A DNA stretch of 49,669 bases. Source: JACJYC01 sp964558465 (GTDB taxonomy: Bacteria; Bacteroidota; Bacteroidia; Chitinophagales; Saprospiraceae). Under the pieces are notes generated by a model that ran no database searches, was not told the DNA's origin, and worked only from the letters and a program-made list of their open reading frames with translations. Positions within the stretch are counted from its first letter, which is position 1. Each line of letters opens with the position of its first letter. Position numbers and translations under genes: made by a program. Below are positions 8,641 to 17,693 of the stretch, piece after piece. The stretch spans positions 1 through 49,669 of the forward strand of contig CAZLEF010000051.1 in NCBI GenBank assembly GCA_964558465.1. The letters are read 5' to 3'.

Positions 8641-10388
8641 TGTTTTTTTACCTCGACATAGAAAATACCTGGGATACCAAAGTGGTGGAAGTCATCCTGG
8701 ATGAAGGCGACCGGCAGCCGGATTTTACACGTCCGAATGTTTTGTACCTGAACAAGGGTGTGCAGCGGCTCGCTTCTTTCGAATGCGGCGCCGATATGCG
8801 GCTCATCCTCTTGGGCGACCCCATCTTTGCAGGCCAGGAATCTCTTCTTTGTTCGTTTGTTTCCAAAGACGCGCAACTGGATGAATACCGGCTTTATGAA
8901 AATATAAAAGGCCATTATTACTGGTTTTTGCTGTACAGGGGCGGGCTGCGTTGCGGCGCTTCTTTCGGCGCTGTTTACCCGGTTTATTTCCAGGCGGAAA
9001 AGGACCGGGTAACGTTAAGTTCCTCTTCCTTTTACCTGGCCGGGAAAACCGGCGCCGAACCTGGCAATAAAAGGAATTTGCTCGAGCGGCTGTTGTTCAA
9101 TTATCCGTTTTTCGGTTCTACCTGGTGGGCAGACATCCAACTGCTGGATGCGCATCGCCACCTGCACCTCACCGGCCATTCATGGGCCGTGGAAGGCCAT
9201 TTTGAACTTGAGCGTTATTTCGGCGCTCCGGAATACCATTCCCGGGATCGCCTCGACGAACTGGGAGCGTTGTTCCAGGATGAGTGCGCCCATTTTTTCC
9301 CGGACGAACCCTTTGCCGTTTCCCTGACGGGCGGGTTCGACGGCCGTACACTCACGGCTGCCGCCCGGAAAGCCGGAAAAACGTTTTTCACCTACAGTTT
9401 CGGTCAGCCCGGCGCCCCGGACGTTGAAAACCCGGCCCGTCAATCCAAAAAACTGGGGTTGTCCTACCATCCGGTTCTGCTGGACGAAACCTACCTGAAA
9501 AAATACGCGCTGGATTCAGCCCGGGCTTTTATGCAGCTGACGGAATACAACGGGAACCTGGGCCGCCCGCATTACTATTATGCCGCCCGCGCCTTGTCGG
9601 AAAAAACGAGATATATCGTTACCGGGAATTTTGGCAGCGAATTGTTCAGGGCGCTGCACCTGGCCGGCGTCATGATGAGCCAATGCCTGATCGACGTTTT
9701 TTCCGCCACGGACAATAGCTGGAAGGACACCCTGCGGCGGGAAGCCCTGCAGTGGGGCGAATTGTTTACAGAAGAGACCGAGTCGCTGATCGAAGACCTT
9801 CAGGCGTACCTTTCGGCCAGGAAAGGGCAAGACCCCAACCACCGGTTCTACGGATTTGTATTGGGTGAAATTTTCCGAAAATATTTTGGCCCGGAGCTGG
9901 TCATGCAAAGCCATTTTCTCAACAACCGGACGCCTTACCTGAATCTCTCTTTTTTTAAAGCCCTCAACCAGACCATATGGTCGGGCGTACACAGCCGCCT
10001 TTTTGAAAAAATGAAGAGCCGGCGCATGAAAGGCCAGTTGTTTTACGCTACGTTCCTGCGGCATTCGGACCAGGATCTGTACCGGATGCCGACGACCAAA
10101 GGGTACTGCCCGGCCGATGTGCTGGAACCCTGGCGAATGCCTTTGCTGGTCGGCGGGGTCCTCGTTCAGAAATACCTGAAAAAAGAATTTGCCGACGACA
10201 ACGGCGTGGAAGCTTTTTTCAGCCGGTACGCAGGCGAGCTTGCCGCTCATCTCCGCGAAAACGGCGCAACCCCGGAACTGTCTGTTTTACTTCGGGAAAC
10301 CGACCGGATGGAAGAAAAAATCAAGCGGTATTCCATTGCCCTGGGGTGGACGTCCACCACTGAAATGTTTACACCTTTATCGAAATAA
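8640..10388 (+). CDS. Asparagine synthase-related protein
   Basis: A 582-residue protein of the asparagine synthetase superfamily. The C-terminal ATP-pyrophosphatase domain begins near residue 220 with VSLTGGFDGRT, a form of the PP-loop SGGxDS motif in which Ser is Gly at the last position. TYSFGQPGAPD and VTGNFGSELFRAL follow further on. The N-terminal ~200 residues resemble the glutaminase fold in outline, but the catalytic N-terminal Cys is absent (it starts MFFYLD). The protein therefore probably uses ammonia or another nucleophile, or forms a different amide or adenylate. It is joined to the deacetylase by TGATG. Such proteins occur in polysaccharide and peptide clusters; the substrate is unknown. 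Confidence 0.85.
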   Translation: MFFYLDIENTWDTKVVEVILDEGDRQPDFTRPNVLYLNKGVQRLASFECGADMRLILLGDPIFAGQESLLCSFVSKDAQLDEYRLYENIKGHYYWFLLYRGGLRCGASFGAVYPVYFQAEKDRVTLSSSSFYLAGKTGAEPGNKRNLLERLLFNYPFFGSTWWADIQLLDAHRHLHLTGHSWAVEGHFELERYFGAPEYHSRDRLDELGALFQDECAHFFPDEPFAVSLTGGFDGRTLTAAARKAGKTFFTYSFGQPGAPDVENPARQSKKLGLSYHPVLLDETYLKKYALDSARAFMQLTEYNGNLGRPHYYYAARALSEKTRYIVTGNFGSELFRALHLAGVMMSQCLIDVFSATDNSWKDTLRREALQWGELFTEETESLIEDLQAYLSARKGQDPNHRFYGFVLGEIFRKYFGPELVMQSHFLNNRTPYLNLSFFKALNQTIWSGVHSRLFEKMKSRRMKGQLFYATFLRHSDQDLYRMPTTKGYCPADVLEPWRMPLLVGGVLVQKYLKKEFADDNGVEAFFSRYAGELAAHLRENGATPELSVLLRETDRMEEKIKRYSIALGWTSTTEMFTPLSK

Positions 10389-10416
10389 AACACCCAAAAT
10401 CATAATATCGCAGGTT

Positions 10417-11589
10417 ATGAATGCAAAAATCGAATATGCCAACCCCAGCGAGCCCTTCTGGCAGGAATACGCCGGGCTTTGGGAAAATGCCCTGGTCAGA
10501 TCTCCCTTTAAATCACCGGCCTATTTGCGCGCATTGGCTGCGCATTACCAAAATAACATTGCCTATTTCAGGTGTTATTCGGGCGACCGGCTGATCGGCG
10601 CCACCTTCTTCAGGAAGGACAAAAATGTGTACCGGATGTTGTGCGAGGTGAAGGCGGATCATCATTTTTTGATCATTTGCAAAAATTGCACCGAGGAAGA
10701 AAAACGGCAATATTTTAAGGCCTTATTGGAAACGGTTAAAAAAGAAAGGTGGTCGTTGGTCCTTAAAAACAAACCCACCTGGGCGCCTTATATGGAATTG
10801 CTGCTGGAGGAGATCAAAGACAGCGGCCTGTTCTGGGAAAAAGCCGCGTATTCGAGTTGCAAAATGATGGAAGGGACCTCGCCTAAAGATCTGGCCGACC
10901 AGTTTCGCCAATCCAGGGGATTGCGGTACAAAGCAAACCGGCTGACCAAAGAGCAGGAAACCGTTTTTGAAGTGTTTACGGAAAAAGAAGACCTGGATAA
11001 ATGGACTGAGGATTTCTGCAATATGCACGTCAGAAGATGGAGCGGCTCCCTGACGCCTTCCCAATATGAAAAGGGAGTTAACCGGGATATACTCAGGTTC
11101 AGCCTGAACGCCTGGGTCGATGATAAAACACTGGTGCGGTTTTCGATCCGCGCCGGGGAAAAGCGGATCGCCAGTCTGATCGCTGTGGTGCAGGGAGATA
11201 CCTTGATCTACCACTCCCCTGCGTACGATCCGGATTTTGGCAGGTACAGCCCGAGCAAAGTGCTTTTGCTGCATATGAGCCAATGGATGGAAGCCAACCA
11301 TATCAGCAACCTTGATTTTGGAGAAGGCGGGGAGGAATACAAGGACCGGTTTGCGAACAAAGAGCTGTCGATGGTCCGGATATTTATCACGCATCCCTAT
11401 AATTTCCCCTTTATCGCAAGAGCGAAAATGAAAAATATCGTGCGGACCAGGTTGCGGAATAACAAGGTGCTTCGGTATGTTTATCAGACCAAAACCTTAT
11501 TATTCGCCAAGATCGCCAAGGCCATTACTTATTTAAGTTGCGAATGGATGCCCGTACTGGAAACGGAAGTAATCTGGGTAACCGTCTAA
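10417..11589 (+). CDS. CelD/BcsL-like GNAT acyltransferase, paralog 1 of 4
   Basis: First of four adjacent homologous genes; 390 residues. It shows the FemAB-type/CelD double-GNAT outline: SPFKSPAYLRAL (about residue 28), FFRKDKNVY (about residue 64), VKADHHFLI (about residue 79), MHVRRW (about residue 203) and the acceptor-domain motif LDFGEGGEEYKDRF (about residue 299). The last resembles the D-F-x-x-G-x-x-x-Y-K motif of Acetyltransf_6 proteins. It probably transfers an acyl or aminoacyl group to an amino sugar of the polysaccharide, in the cytoplasm or at the membrane face. I start at ATG 10417; the frame extends upstream to 10189 but overlaps the asparagine-synthase gene and gives unlikely protein. 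Confidence 0.82.
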   Translation: MNAKIEYANPSEPFWQEYAGLWENALVRSPFKSPAYLRALAAHYQNNIAYFRCYSGDRLIGATFFRKDKNVYRMLCEVKADHHFLIICKNCTEEEKRQYFKALLETVKKERWSLVLKNKPTWAPYMELLLEEIKDSGLFWEKAAYSSCKMMEGTSPKDLADQFRQSRGLRYKANRLTKEQETVFEVFTEKEDLDKWTEDFCNMHVRRWSGSLTPSQYEKGVNRDILRFSLNAWVDDKTLVRFSIRAGEKRIASLIAVVQGDTLIYHSPAYDPDFGRYSPSKVLLLHMSQWMEANHISNLDFGEGGEEYKDRFANKELSMVRIFITHPYNFPFIARAKMKNIVRTRLRNNKVLRYVYQTKTLLFAKIAKAITYLSCEWMPVLETEVIWVTV

Positions 11590-11646
11590 GGCATTGATTT
11601 CAGCCTGATTAAGGGAAATGGCAATGTTTAAAAAAAGAACTTTTAA

Positions 11647-12810
11647 ATGACGGCGAATATTCAATATTATTCACCTGCGGAAAAATTATGGGAAGATTAC
11701 AAAGAACTTTGGAAAAACGCCGAAGTGCAATCCCCTTTCCAGTCGCCGGATTATTTGCGCACGCTTGCAAATTATTTCCGGGGTGAAATTGCGATTTTTT
11801 CTTTTTTTTCCAATAGCCGGCTGACCGGCGCCGCTTTTTTCAGAAAAAAAAGAGGCATATATTATTTTCTGAGCGATATAAAAGCGGATCACAATTTTTT
11901 TGTGATTCATAAAATGAGCGCCGAGGAAGAAAAACGGGCCCTCATCAAAAGCTTTTTCGAAACCATCAAAAAGGAAAACTGGAACCTTGTACTCAACAAC
12001 AAACCCTCCTGGGCGTCCTATATGGATATTTTCCAGGAAGAAATGAAAGCCAGCGGGTTGTTTTGGGCGAACTCGAATCACACGGTTTGCAAAGTGCTGG
12101 AAACCCCCGCCCCGGAAGATTTGTACCTGCGGTTTGGGCAGTCCAGGGAACTGAGGTATCGCATGAGCCGGCTCATCAACCAGCAAGGCGCCGTATTTGA
12201 AGTGTTAACCGGCGAAGAAGACCTGGAGAAATGGACGGAAGGATTCTGCCAGACCCATATAAAAAGGTGGCTCAATACCGTACACCCTTCAAAGTACGAA
12301 GTACCCGCCAACCGCAAAATACTGAAAGATTGTTTGGCGGCCTGGATCAGGGACGGCGTACTTGCCCGGTTCTCCGTACTGGTGGACGGCGCCAGGATCG
12401 CCTATGTGATCTGTCTGTTGCAGGGTAAAACCCTGATCCACCATTCGACGGCCTATGAAGCGGAGTACAGCAAATACAGCCCCGGCAAGGCCCTCATGTT
12501 GTTCATCAGCCAGTGGATGGAAAAACAAGACCTTACCCGCCTTGATTTTGGAGAAGGCGGGGAAACCTATAAGGACGAATTCAGCAATAAGGAGTTGATC
12601 CTGCAGCGGATATTTATTTCCCGTCAAAGAAATTTGCCTTTTATTTTAAAGGCCAAACTCAGAAATACCATGCGCAGAAAAATGCGGACCAGCCCGGTTC
12701 TCCGGAAAATTAACCGGGTAAGGACATTGGTTTTCGCCCATATTGCCAAATTGCTGACATTTTTGAGTTATGACATTATTACGATGGTTGAGATTGAATT
12801 TATCTGCTGA
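11647..12810 (+). CDS. CelD/BcsL-like GNAT acyltransferase, paralog 2 of 4
   Basis: A 387-residue paralog of the preceding gene with every motif at the same position: SPFQSPDYLRTL (about 28), FFRKKRGIYYF (about 64), IKADHNFFVI (about 79), THIKRW (about 203), LDFGEGGETYKDEF (about 299). It is the closest relative of paralog 1 by eye, including the basic C-terminal tail ending in an FAHIAKLLTFLS hydrophobic stretch. This suggests the most recent duplication in the array. It is separated by 57 bp and probably cotranscribed. The substrate is not deducible. Confidence 0.82.
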   Translation: MTANIQYYSPAEKLWEDYKELWKNAEVQSPFQSPDYLRTLANYFRGEIAIFSFFSNSRLTGAAFFRKKRGIYYFLSDIKADHNFFVIHKMSAEEEKRALIKSFFETIKKENWNLVLNNKPSWASYMDIFQEEMKASGLFWANSNHTVCKVLETPAPEDLYLRFGQSRELRYRMSRLINQQGAVFEVLTGEEDLEKWTEGFCQTHIKRWLNTVHPSKYEVPANRKILKDCLAAWIRDGVLARFSVLVDGARIAYVICLLQGKTLIHHSTAYEAEYSKYSPGKALMLFISQWMEKQDLTRLDFGEGGETYKDEFSNKELILQRIFISRQRNLPFILKAKLRNTMRRKMRTSPVLRKINRVRTLVFAHIAKLLTFLSYDIITMVEIEFIC

Positions 12811-12839
12811 AAATAAACCCTTTCAAATTTTTCTCGAAA

Positions 12840-14009
12840 ATGCCTGCACAAATTCAGTACACTTTACCGGACCAGCGTTTTTGGAAAGCGTATGCCTGCC
12901 TTTGGGAAAACAGCCTGCACAGGTCCGTTTTTCAGTCGCCTAACCTGATCGAACACCTGGCGAACAGATTCAGGCAGCGGCTGGCCATCTACCAGTTCTG
13001 GCAGGACGGCGAGCTTACAGGCGTCGGGTTTTTCAGAAAAGAAGGAAATGTTTACCATTTTCTGACGGATGTAAAAGCCGATCACAATTTTTTTGTGATC
13101 AGCAACCAAAGTACAGATGAAACCATTAAAGCTTTTTTTGAAGGTTTTTTCCAGGAAATCAAAAAGGAAAAATGGACGCTGCTGCTGAATAAAAAGCCGG
13201 CCTGGACAAAATACCGGGAAATATTCGCAAAAACGGCCGCCTCCAGCCGTTTGTTTTGGGTGAATGCAAAATATTCGGTTTGCCCGGTTGTTGAAAAAAA
13301 TACGCCGGATGAATTATTTGAAAAATTGACGGAATCAAAGGATATCCGCTATCAAACCCGTCGATTGAAAAAACAAAAAGACGCTGTTTTTGAAGTTTTG
13401 ACGGACGACCGGGAAATGGATGAATGGGTCGATGCTTTTTGCCGGATGCATGTGAAAAGATGGGAAAACACTTCCACGCCTTCCAAATATGCCGATGAAG
13501 AAACACGACAGATCCTGAAGGCCTGCATGAAAGCGTGGGCGGAAGACGGCGTATTGGCCCGGTTTGCCATCCTGGTGGACGGCAAAAGGGTCGTATATAA
13601 TTTTGGACTGAAACAGGGGAATTCCTTTATCGGGCAGGCGCAGGCCTACGATCCGGAATATCAGCAATACAGCCCGGGAAAAGTCCTGATCCATTTTATT
13701 GCCCAATGGATGAAGGATCAGGGCATTACGGTTCTGGATTTTGGCGACGGGGATGATATTTACAAATATTCTTTTGCCACCAGGGAGCAGGAACTGACCC
13801 GCATTTTTATCTCCAGCACCTGGAACCTGCCTTTTATGGTAAAAGCCAGGATTCAGCAAAAAGTCAAGGAAAACCCCGTTTTGCTCCGGCTTTTGCGTGA
13901 AAAGATCAAACCTTTCGTTTACAGGGTCAAAAATTTTAATTTTCAATTGATCATTCCGGTTTTTTTGCAGGATGGTTTGGAAAACGGCTTTTGCGTATTT
14001 TTCATTTGA
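12840..14009 (+). CDS. CelD/BcsL-like GNAT acyltransferase, paralog 3 of 4
   Basis: A 389-residue paralog. Motifs: SVFQSPNLIEHL (about 28), FFRKEGNVYHFL (about 64), VKADHNFFVI (about 79), MHVKRW (about 203) and LDFGDGDDIYKYSF (about 299). The last is altered from the GEGGE pattern of paralogs 1 and 2 to GDGDD, which implies a changed active-site loop. In place of HHS(T/P)AY it has GQAQAYDPEY near residue 263, another acceptor-pocket change. It follows paralog 2 by 29 bp. Confidence 0.82.
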   Translation: MPAQIQYTLPDQRFWKAYACLWENSLHRSVFQSPNLIEHLANRFRQRLAIYQFWQDGELTGVGFFRKEGNVYHFLTDVKADHNFFVISNQSTDETIKAFFEGFFQEIKKEKWTLLLNKKPAWTKYREIFAKTAASSRLFWVNAKYSVCPVVEKNTPDELFEKLTESKDIRYQTRRLKKQKDAVFEVLTDDREMDEWVDAFCRMHVKRWENTSTPSKYADEETRQILKACMKAWAEDGVLARFAILVDGKRVVYNFGLKQGNSFIGQAQAYDPEYQQYSPGKVLIHFIAQWMKDQGITVLDFGDGDDIYKYSFATREQELTRIFISSTWNLPFMVKARIQQKVKENPVLLRLLREKIKPFVYRVKNFNFQLIIPVFLQDGLENGFCVFFI

Positions 14010-14105
14010 AAACTGAAGATGAATTTACATTCGCCGATCTATGAGAACACCCGATTCCTCCCGGGGTCACCACATTTTTACTTATCTAATTTTTGACATC
14101 AGAAC

Positions 14106-15203
14106 ATGGAACCATTAATCGAATTAGCCTTCCTGGAGGAGGGATTCTGGTATTTGTACGTTTTGTTGTGGCAAAAAAGCGTATACCGGTCCGTGTTTCA
14201 GTCGCCCCATTTTCTCCGGCAACTGGCAGCCAGGTTTAAAAACTCGGCAACGGTGGTCTACCAGTTCAAAGTCAACGGCGAACTGAAAGGCGCTTGCTTT
14301 TTAAGGAAGGAAAACGGCGTCTACCATTTTCTGAGCGACGTGAAATCGGATCATAATTTTTTTGTACTCCGCGACGATTGCACCAAAGAGGAGCGAAGCG
14401 CTTTTTTTAAAGGCCTGTTTGAAAAAATCAGAGAGAAAAATATGTTGCTGATCCTTGAAAACCAGCCTTCCTGGGCCAATTACATGGAGGAATTCATCGA
14501 GGAGGGCAAGGCCAGCAAACTGTACCTCAAGTCCTCTTCTTATTCGGTATGCCCGATCCTGGAAAAAAACACGGCCATCGATCTGGTCGAAAGCCTCAAT
14601 AAAAGCACCGAACCCAAACGCAAAGCCGACCAACTGACCAAAAAAGGCGCAGTGCTGGAAGTCTTCAGGGGCGAGGAAGACCTGGATAAATGGGTGGATG
14701 AATTTGTACATCTCCATATCCGCCGCTGGGATAATACCCATTCGCCTTCCCGGTACAACGACCCGCAACAACAGACGTTACTCCGGGATTGCATCAAAGC
14801 CTGGGTCGAGGACGGCGTGTCCGTCCGGTTCTCACTGCGGCTGGGGCAGGAAAGGATCGCCCTGTGGATCTGCCTCATCCAGGGTGATTCGCTGATCCGG
14901 CACACCACCACCTATGATGTGACCAAAAACAAACTCAGTCCGGGCAAAGCCATGATGTACCACGTCGGCCAGTGGATGCTGGAAAACAACCTGAGTAAAA
15001 TGGATTTCGGAGAAGGCGCGGAACCTTACAAATACGAATTCATCAATAAAGAACTCGATCTGAACCAGGTCCTGATCAGCAGAAAAAAAAACCTGTCCTT
15101 TATTTTCAAAAACGCCCTCAAACAGAAGATCCACAACCGGATGAAAAAAAATCCGAAACTTAAAAAATTCTATTACGACAAGATCTGGCCGTGGACGCAT
15201 TAG
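14106..15203 (+). CDS. CelD/BcsL-like GNAT acyltransferase, paralog 4 of 4
   Basis: A 365-residue paralog, about 25 residues shorter at the C-terminus than its sisters. Motifs: SVFQSPHFLRQL (about 28), FLRKENGVYHFL, VKSDHNFFVL, LHIRRW (about 202), MDFGEGAEPYKYEF (about 299). The YKYEF ending is closest to the general CelD-family motif (YKYRF/W). It has 96 bp of AT-rich DNA in front, the longest spacing in the array. Its TAG stop forms the edge of a dispersed palindromic repeat (15203-15244), so the shorter C-terminus could reflect truncation when that repeat arrived. Confidence 0.82.
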   Translation: MEPLIELAFLEEGFWYLYVLLWQKSVYRSVFQSPHFLRQLAARFKNSATVVYQFKVNGELKGACFLRKENGVYHFLSDVKSDHNFFVLRDDCTKEERSAFFKGLFEKIREKNMLLILENQPSWANYMEEFIEEGKASKLYLKSSSYSVCPILEKNTAIDLVESLNKSTEPKRKADQLTKKGAVLEVFRGEEDLDKWVDEFVHLHIRRWDNTHSPSRYNDPQQQTLLRDCIKAWVEDGVSVRFSLRLGQERIALWICLIQGDSLIRHTTTYDVTKNKLSPGKAMMYHVGQWMLENNLSKMDFGEGAEPYKYEFINKELDLNQVLISRKKNLSFIFKNALKQKIHNRMKKNPKLKKFYYDKIWPWTH

Positions 15204-15244
15204 TATCCGCCAAATTTATTTGGCCGGATCCCCGAGCGGAGCGT
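15203..15244. repeat. Dispersed palindromic repeat, copy 1
   Basis: A 42-bp element containing the perfect inverted repeat gccaaat-tt-atttggc followed by cccgagcggagcg. It matches the sequence at 20461-20501 with few changes. It abuts the stop of GNAT paralog 4. Confidence 0.85.
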
Positions 15245-15286
15245 GGGCAGATAAAGGCAAGAGGGTCAAAAATTAAACTGCATCTG

Positions 15287-16384
15287 ATGAAAAAATATCT
15301 CTTTGCGATCTTAAGAACTGAGTTCGACGACGATTACCTGCTCTGGGAAAAGGTATGCCGCGAGCGGGAAAACCTGGTGGACTGGGAGGTGATCGACATC
15401 AGCCAATCGGATTGGCTGGAGCGGGTTGCTTCCAGGCCTTTCGACGGTTTGCTGGCCATGCCGCCAGGGATCACTTCAGCCCTGAAGACGATGTACGACG
15501 AGCGGGTGTATATCCTGCATACCGTTTTAGGGCTTCCGGTATACCCTTCCATGGAAGAGATCCAGGTTTACGAAAACAAAAAATACCTGTCATATTGGCT
15601 GGCTGCCCACGACATTCCGCACCCGGGCACCAAAGTGTTCTACAACCGGACGGAGGCACTGGAATTTGTAAAGAATACCCCGTTGCCCGTCGTCGGAAAA
15701 ATGAGTGTCGGCGCATCCGGCCGAGGCGTGACGATCCTTAAGAACCGCAGGGACGCTGAAGCCTATGTCAATAATATTTTTGCAGGCAAAGGCCCGGTAA
15801 GGAATACCGGCCCGAACTGGAAGAAAAAAGGGTTGTTGAAAAGAGCCTTCAGGAAGTTGCTCCGGCCTGCCGAATTGAAAGAAAAACTCCAGCACTATAA
15901 AGCCGAGCGCTCGGAACTGCAAAAAGAGTTTGTCATTTTCCAGGAATTCATACCCCATGCGTACGAATGGCGCTGTGTCCGGATCGGCGACTCGTTTTTT
16001 GCCCACAAAAAAATAGTAAAAGGCGAAAAAGCCAGCGGCACGCTGGTCAAAGGTTATGAAAATCCTCCGCTCGACCTGCTCGATTTTGTAAAAGAAGTGA
16101 CCGACCTGCGGAATTTCTGGTCGCAGTCCGTTGATATTTTTGTAGACCCTCGAGGGCGGTATCTGGTCAATGAAATGCAATGCACCTTCGGCCAGTCGGA
16201 CCCCTACCAGATGCTGGTAGACGGCGAACCCGGCCGCTATCGCCTCCTCGACGGGGAATGGACCTTCGAAGCCGGTGATTTTAACCGGTATGCTTCCTTC
16301 CTGCTCCGGCTGGATCATTTTATGGATGTATTGAACAACACCCGTCCGGATGTAAGCAATCCCCTGGTTTTAACCAGCAAGTGA
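15287..16384 (+). CDS. ATP-grasp superfamily protein
   Basis: A 365-residue predicted ATP-dependent carboxylate-amine (or thiol) ligase. The ATP-grasp core is visible: VYENKKYLSYWLAAHDIPHP (about residue 100), the Lys/Gly-rich loop VVGKMSVGASGRGV (about residue 140), FQEFIPHAYEWRCVRIGD (about residue 218), and the metal-binding strand YLVNEMQCTFGQSD (about residue 288). An insertion rich in Lys and Arg (about residues 160-215) interrupts the canonical spacing. I start at ATG 15287; the longer frame from 15191 reads through the palindromic repeat. It sits between the GNAT array and a glycosyltransferase, which suggests amide-bond formation on or for the polysaccharide, but the substrate is unknown. 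Confidence 0.82.
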   Translation: MKKYLFAILRTEFDDDYLLWEKVCRERENLVDWEVIDISQSDWLERVASRPFDGLLAMPPGITSALKTMYDERVYILHTVLGLPVYPSMEEIQVYENKKYLSYWLAAHDIPHPGTKVFYNRTEALEFVKNTPLPVVGKMSVGASGRGVTILKNRRDAEAYVNNIFAGKGPVRNTGPNWKKKGLLKRAFRKLLRPAELKEKLQHYKAERSELQKEFVIFQEFIPHAYEWRCVRIGDSFFAHKKIVKGEKASGTLVKGYENPPLDLLDFVKEVTDLRNFWSQSVDIFVDPRGRYLVNEMQCTFGQSDPYQMLVDGEPGRYRLLDGEWTFEAGDFNRYASFLLRLDHFMDVLNNTRPDVSNPLVLTSK

Positions 16385-16442
16385 ACGGACAAGACACCTG
16401 CGCACCCATTCTGAATCAATTCAACATCTTAAACACAAAACA

Positions 16443-17468
16443 GTGAAAGTGTTATTTGTTGCAAGTGGAAATTCCAGGTTTTATGACATTGCCCCGTTTA
16501 TCAAATCGCAGGGTGAATCGTTGGTCAATGCGGGTATTGAAGTTGCCTATTTCCCGGTATTGGGTAAGGGGGCGTTTCATTATCTGGAGAATGCCCTTAA
16601 ACTAAGGCGCTTTCTGAAGGCGAATACCTTCGATGTCATCCACGCTCATTATTCGCTTTGCGGCTGGGTGGCGGTATTGGCGGGCAGTAAAATCCCGGTG
16701 GTGCTTTCCCTGATGGGCGACGACGCGCGCGGCAGTTTTGTCGGCGAATCAAAAAAAGCATTCAAAAGCAGGCTCCTGATAGCGCTCACCCGCACGGTGC
16801 AACCATTTGTCAAAGCGATTATTTACAAATCGCCGAACATGGAAAGGGCCATCCACCGCAAAAAGATTGCCTGGCTTGTGCCAAACGGCGTGCGGCTGAA
16901 CCAGTTCCAGCTGAAGGAAGGCGGATACCGCCAGGAATTGGGCCTGGACCCCGGGAAAAGGTACGTTTTATTCCTGGCGAATCCGGAAGACCGGAATAAA
17001 AACATTGCGTTGGTGCGGGCTGCATTGGCCATATTGAATCGCCCGGATGTGGAATTGATCAACATTTTTGATGCGCCGCACGATACGGTGGTAAAATACC
17101 TCAATTCGGTCGACGTTTTTACCCTCTGCTCTTTTTCCGAAGGCTCACCCAACGTGGTGAAAGAAGCCATGGCCTGCAATTGTCCGCTGGTCGCCACCAA
17201 TGTGGGGGACGTAGCCTGGGTAACAGGCGAAACGCCAGGGTGCCTGGTGTCTTCGCACGATCCCGCAGATTTTGCAACTAAACTTTCAGCCGCGCTCGAA
17301 TTCAGCGAAAAGGTCGGGAGGACCGAAGGACGCCGGCGACTCCTCGACCTTGGCCTCGATGCCCGTACCATTGCCGAAAAAATCCGCCGGATCTACGAAC
17401 AGGTGTCGGGCAAAGTGTCCGGTTCCGGTAAACCCCTCAGGGTAATTGAACACCAAAATAACAACTGA
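16443..17468 (+). CDS. Glycosyltransferase family 4/GT1-like
   Basis: A 341-residue GT-B glycosyltransferase. The N-domain includes FDVIHAHYSLCGWVA (about residue 62), the usual HAH motif. It has WLVPNGVRLNQF near residue 142 and the donor-site signature SFSEGSPNVVKEAMACNCPLV (about residues 228-248), with paired Glu residues. The start is a GTG at 16443 (GTG AAA GTG); no ATG lies nearby in frame before the N-terminal beta strand. It probably transfers one sugar of the repeat unit; donor identity is unknown. Confidence 0.9.
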   Translation: MKVLFVASGNSRFYDIAPFIKSQGESLVNAGIEVAYFPVLGKGAFHYLENALKLRRFLKANTFDVIHAHYSLCGWVAVLAGSKIPVVLSLMGDDARGSFVGESKKAFKSRLLIALTRTVQPFVKAIIYKSPNMERAIHRKKIAWLVPNGVRLNQFQLKEGGYRQELGLDPGKRYVLFLANPEDRNKNIALVRAALAILNRPDVELINIFDAPHDTVVKYLNSVDVFTLCSFSEGSPNVVKEAMACNCPLVATNVGDVAWVTGETPGCLVSSHDPADFATKLSAALEFSEKVGRTEGRRRLLDLGLDARTIAEKIRRIYEQVSGKVSGSGKPLRVIEHQNNN

Positions 17469-17535
17469 TTTTCTGACTTGGCAATCTGATGTAAGAGAGG
17501 ATGCGCCACCTCCGCCTTTGAGCTACGGCGGCCAG

Positions 17536-17653
17536 AGGAGGATGCGAAGATGCGAAGATGCGAAGATGCGAAGATGCGAAGATGCGAAGATTTGAGGATG
17601 CGAAACCCCTCGTATCCTCAAATCCTCGTATCCTCAAATCCTCGTATCCTCAA
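17536..17653. repeat. 8-bp (gatgcgaa) and 16-bp tandem arrays with an inverted repeat
   Basis: About six copies of gatgcgaa (17541-17588) are followed by three copies of ctcgtatcctcaaatc (about 17609-17653). The stretch gatttgaggat (17588) is the reverse complement of atcctcaaatc in the 16-bp unit, so the two arrays can pair as a hairpin. The array lies 40 bp before asnB. The upstream extension of asnB's frame translates this repeat and is rejected as protein. Confidence 0.88.
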
Positions 17654-17693
17654 CAGTAGAACACCCAATTTACCAATCATAAATCCTCAATCA

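Noticed and set aside
8640..10388. Second genuine glutamine-dependent asparagine synthetase
   Set aside because: It lacks the N-terminal catalytic Cys and has an altered PP-loop, so it is called only as asparagine-synthase-related.
10417..15203. Four GNAT genes as an assembly duplication artefact
   Set aside because: The copies differ throughout at DNA and protein level and have different spacers, so they are true paralogs.
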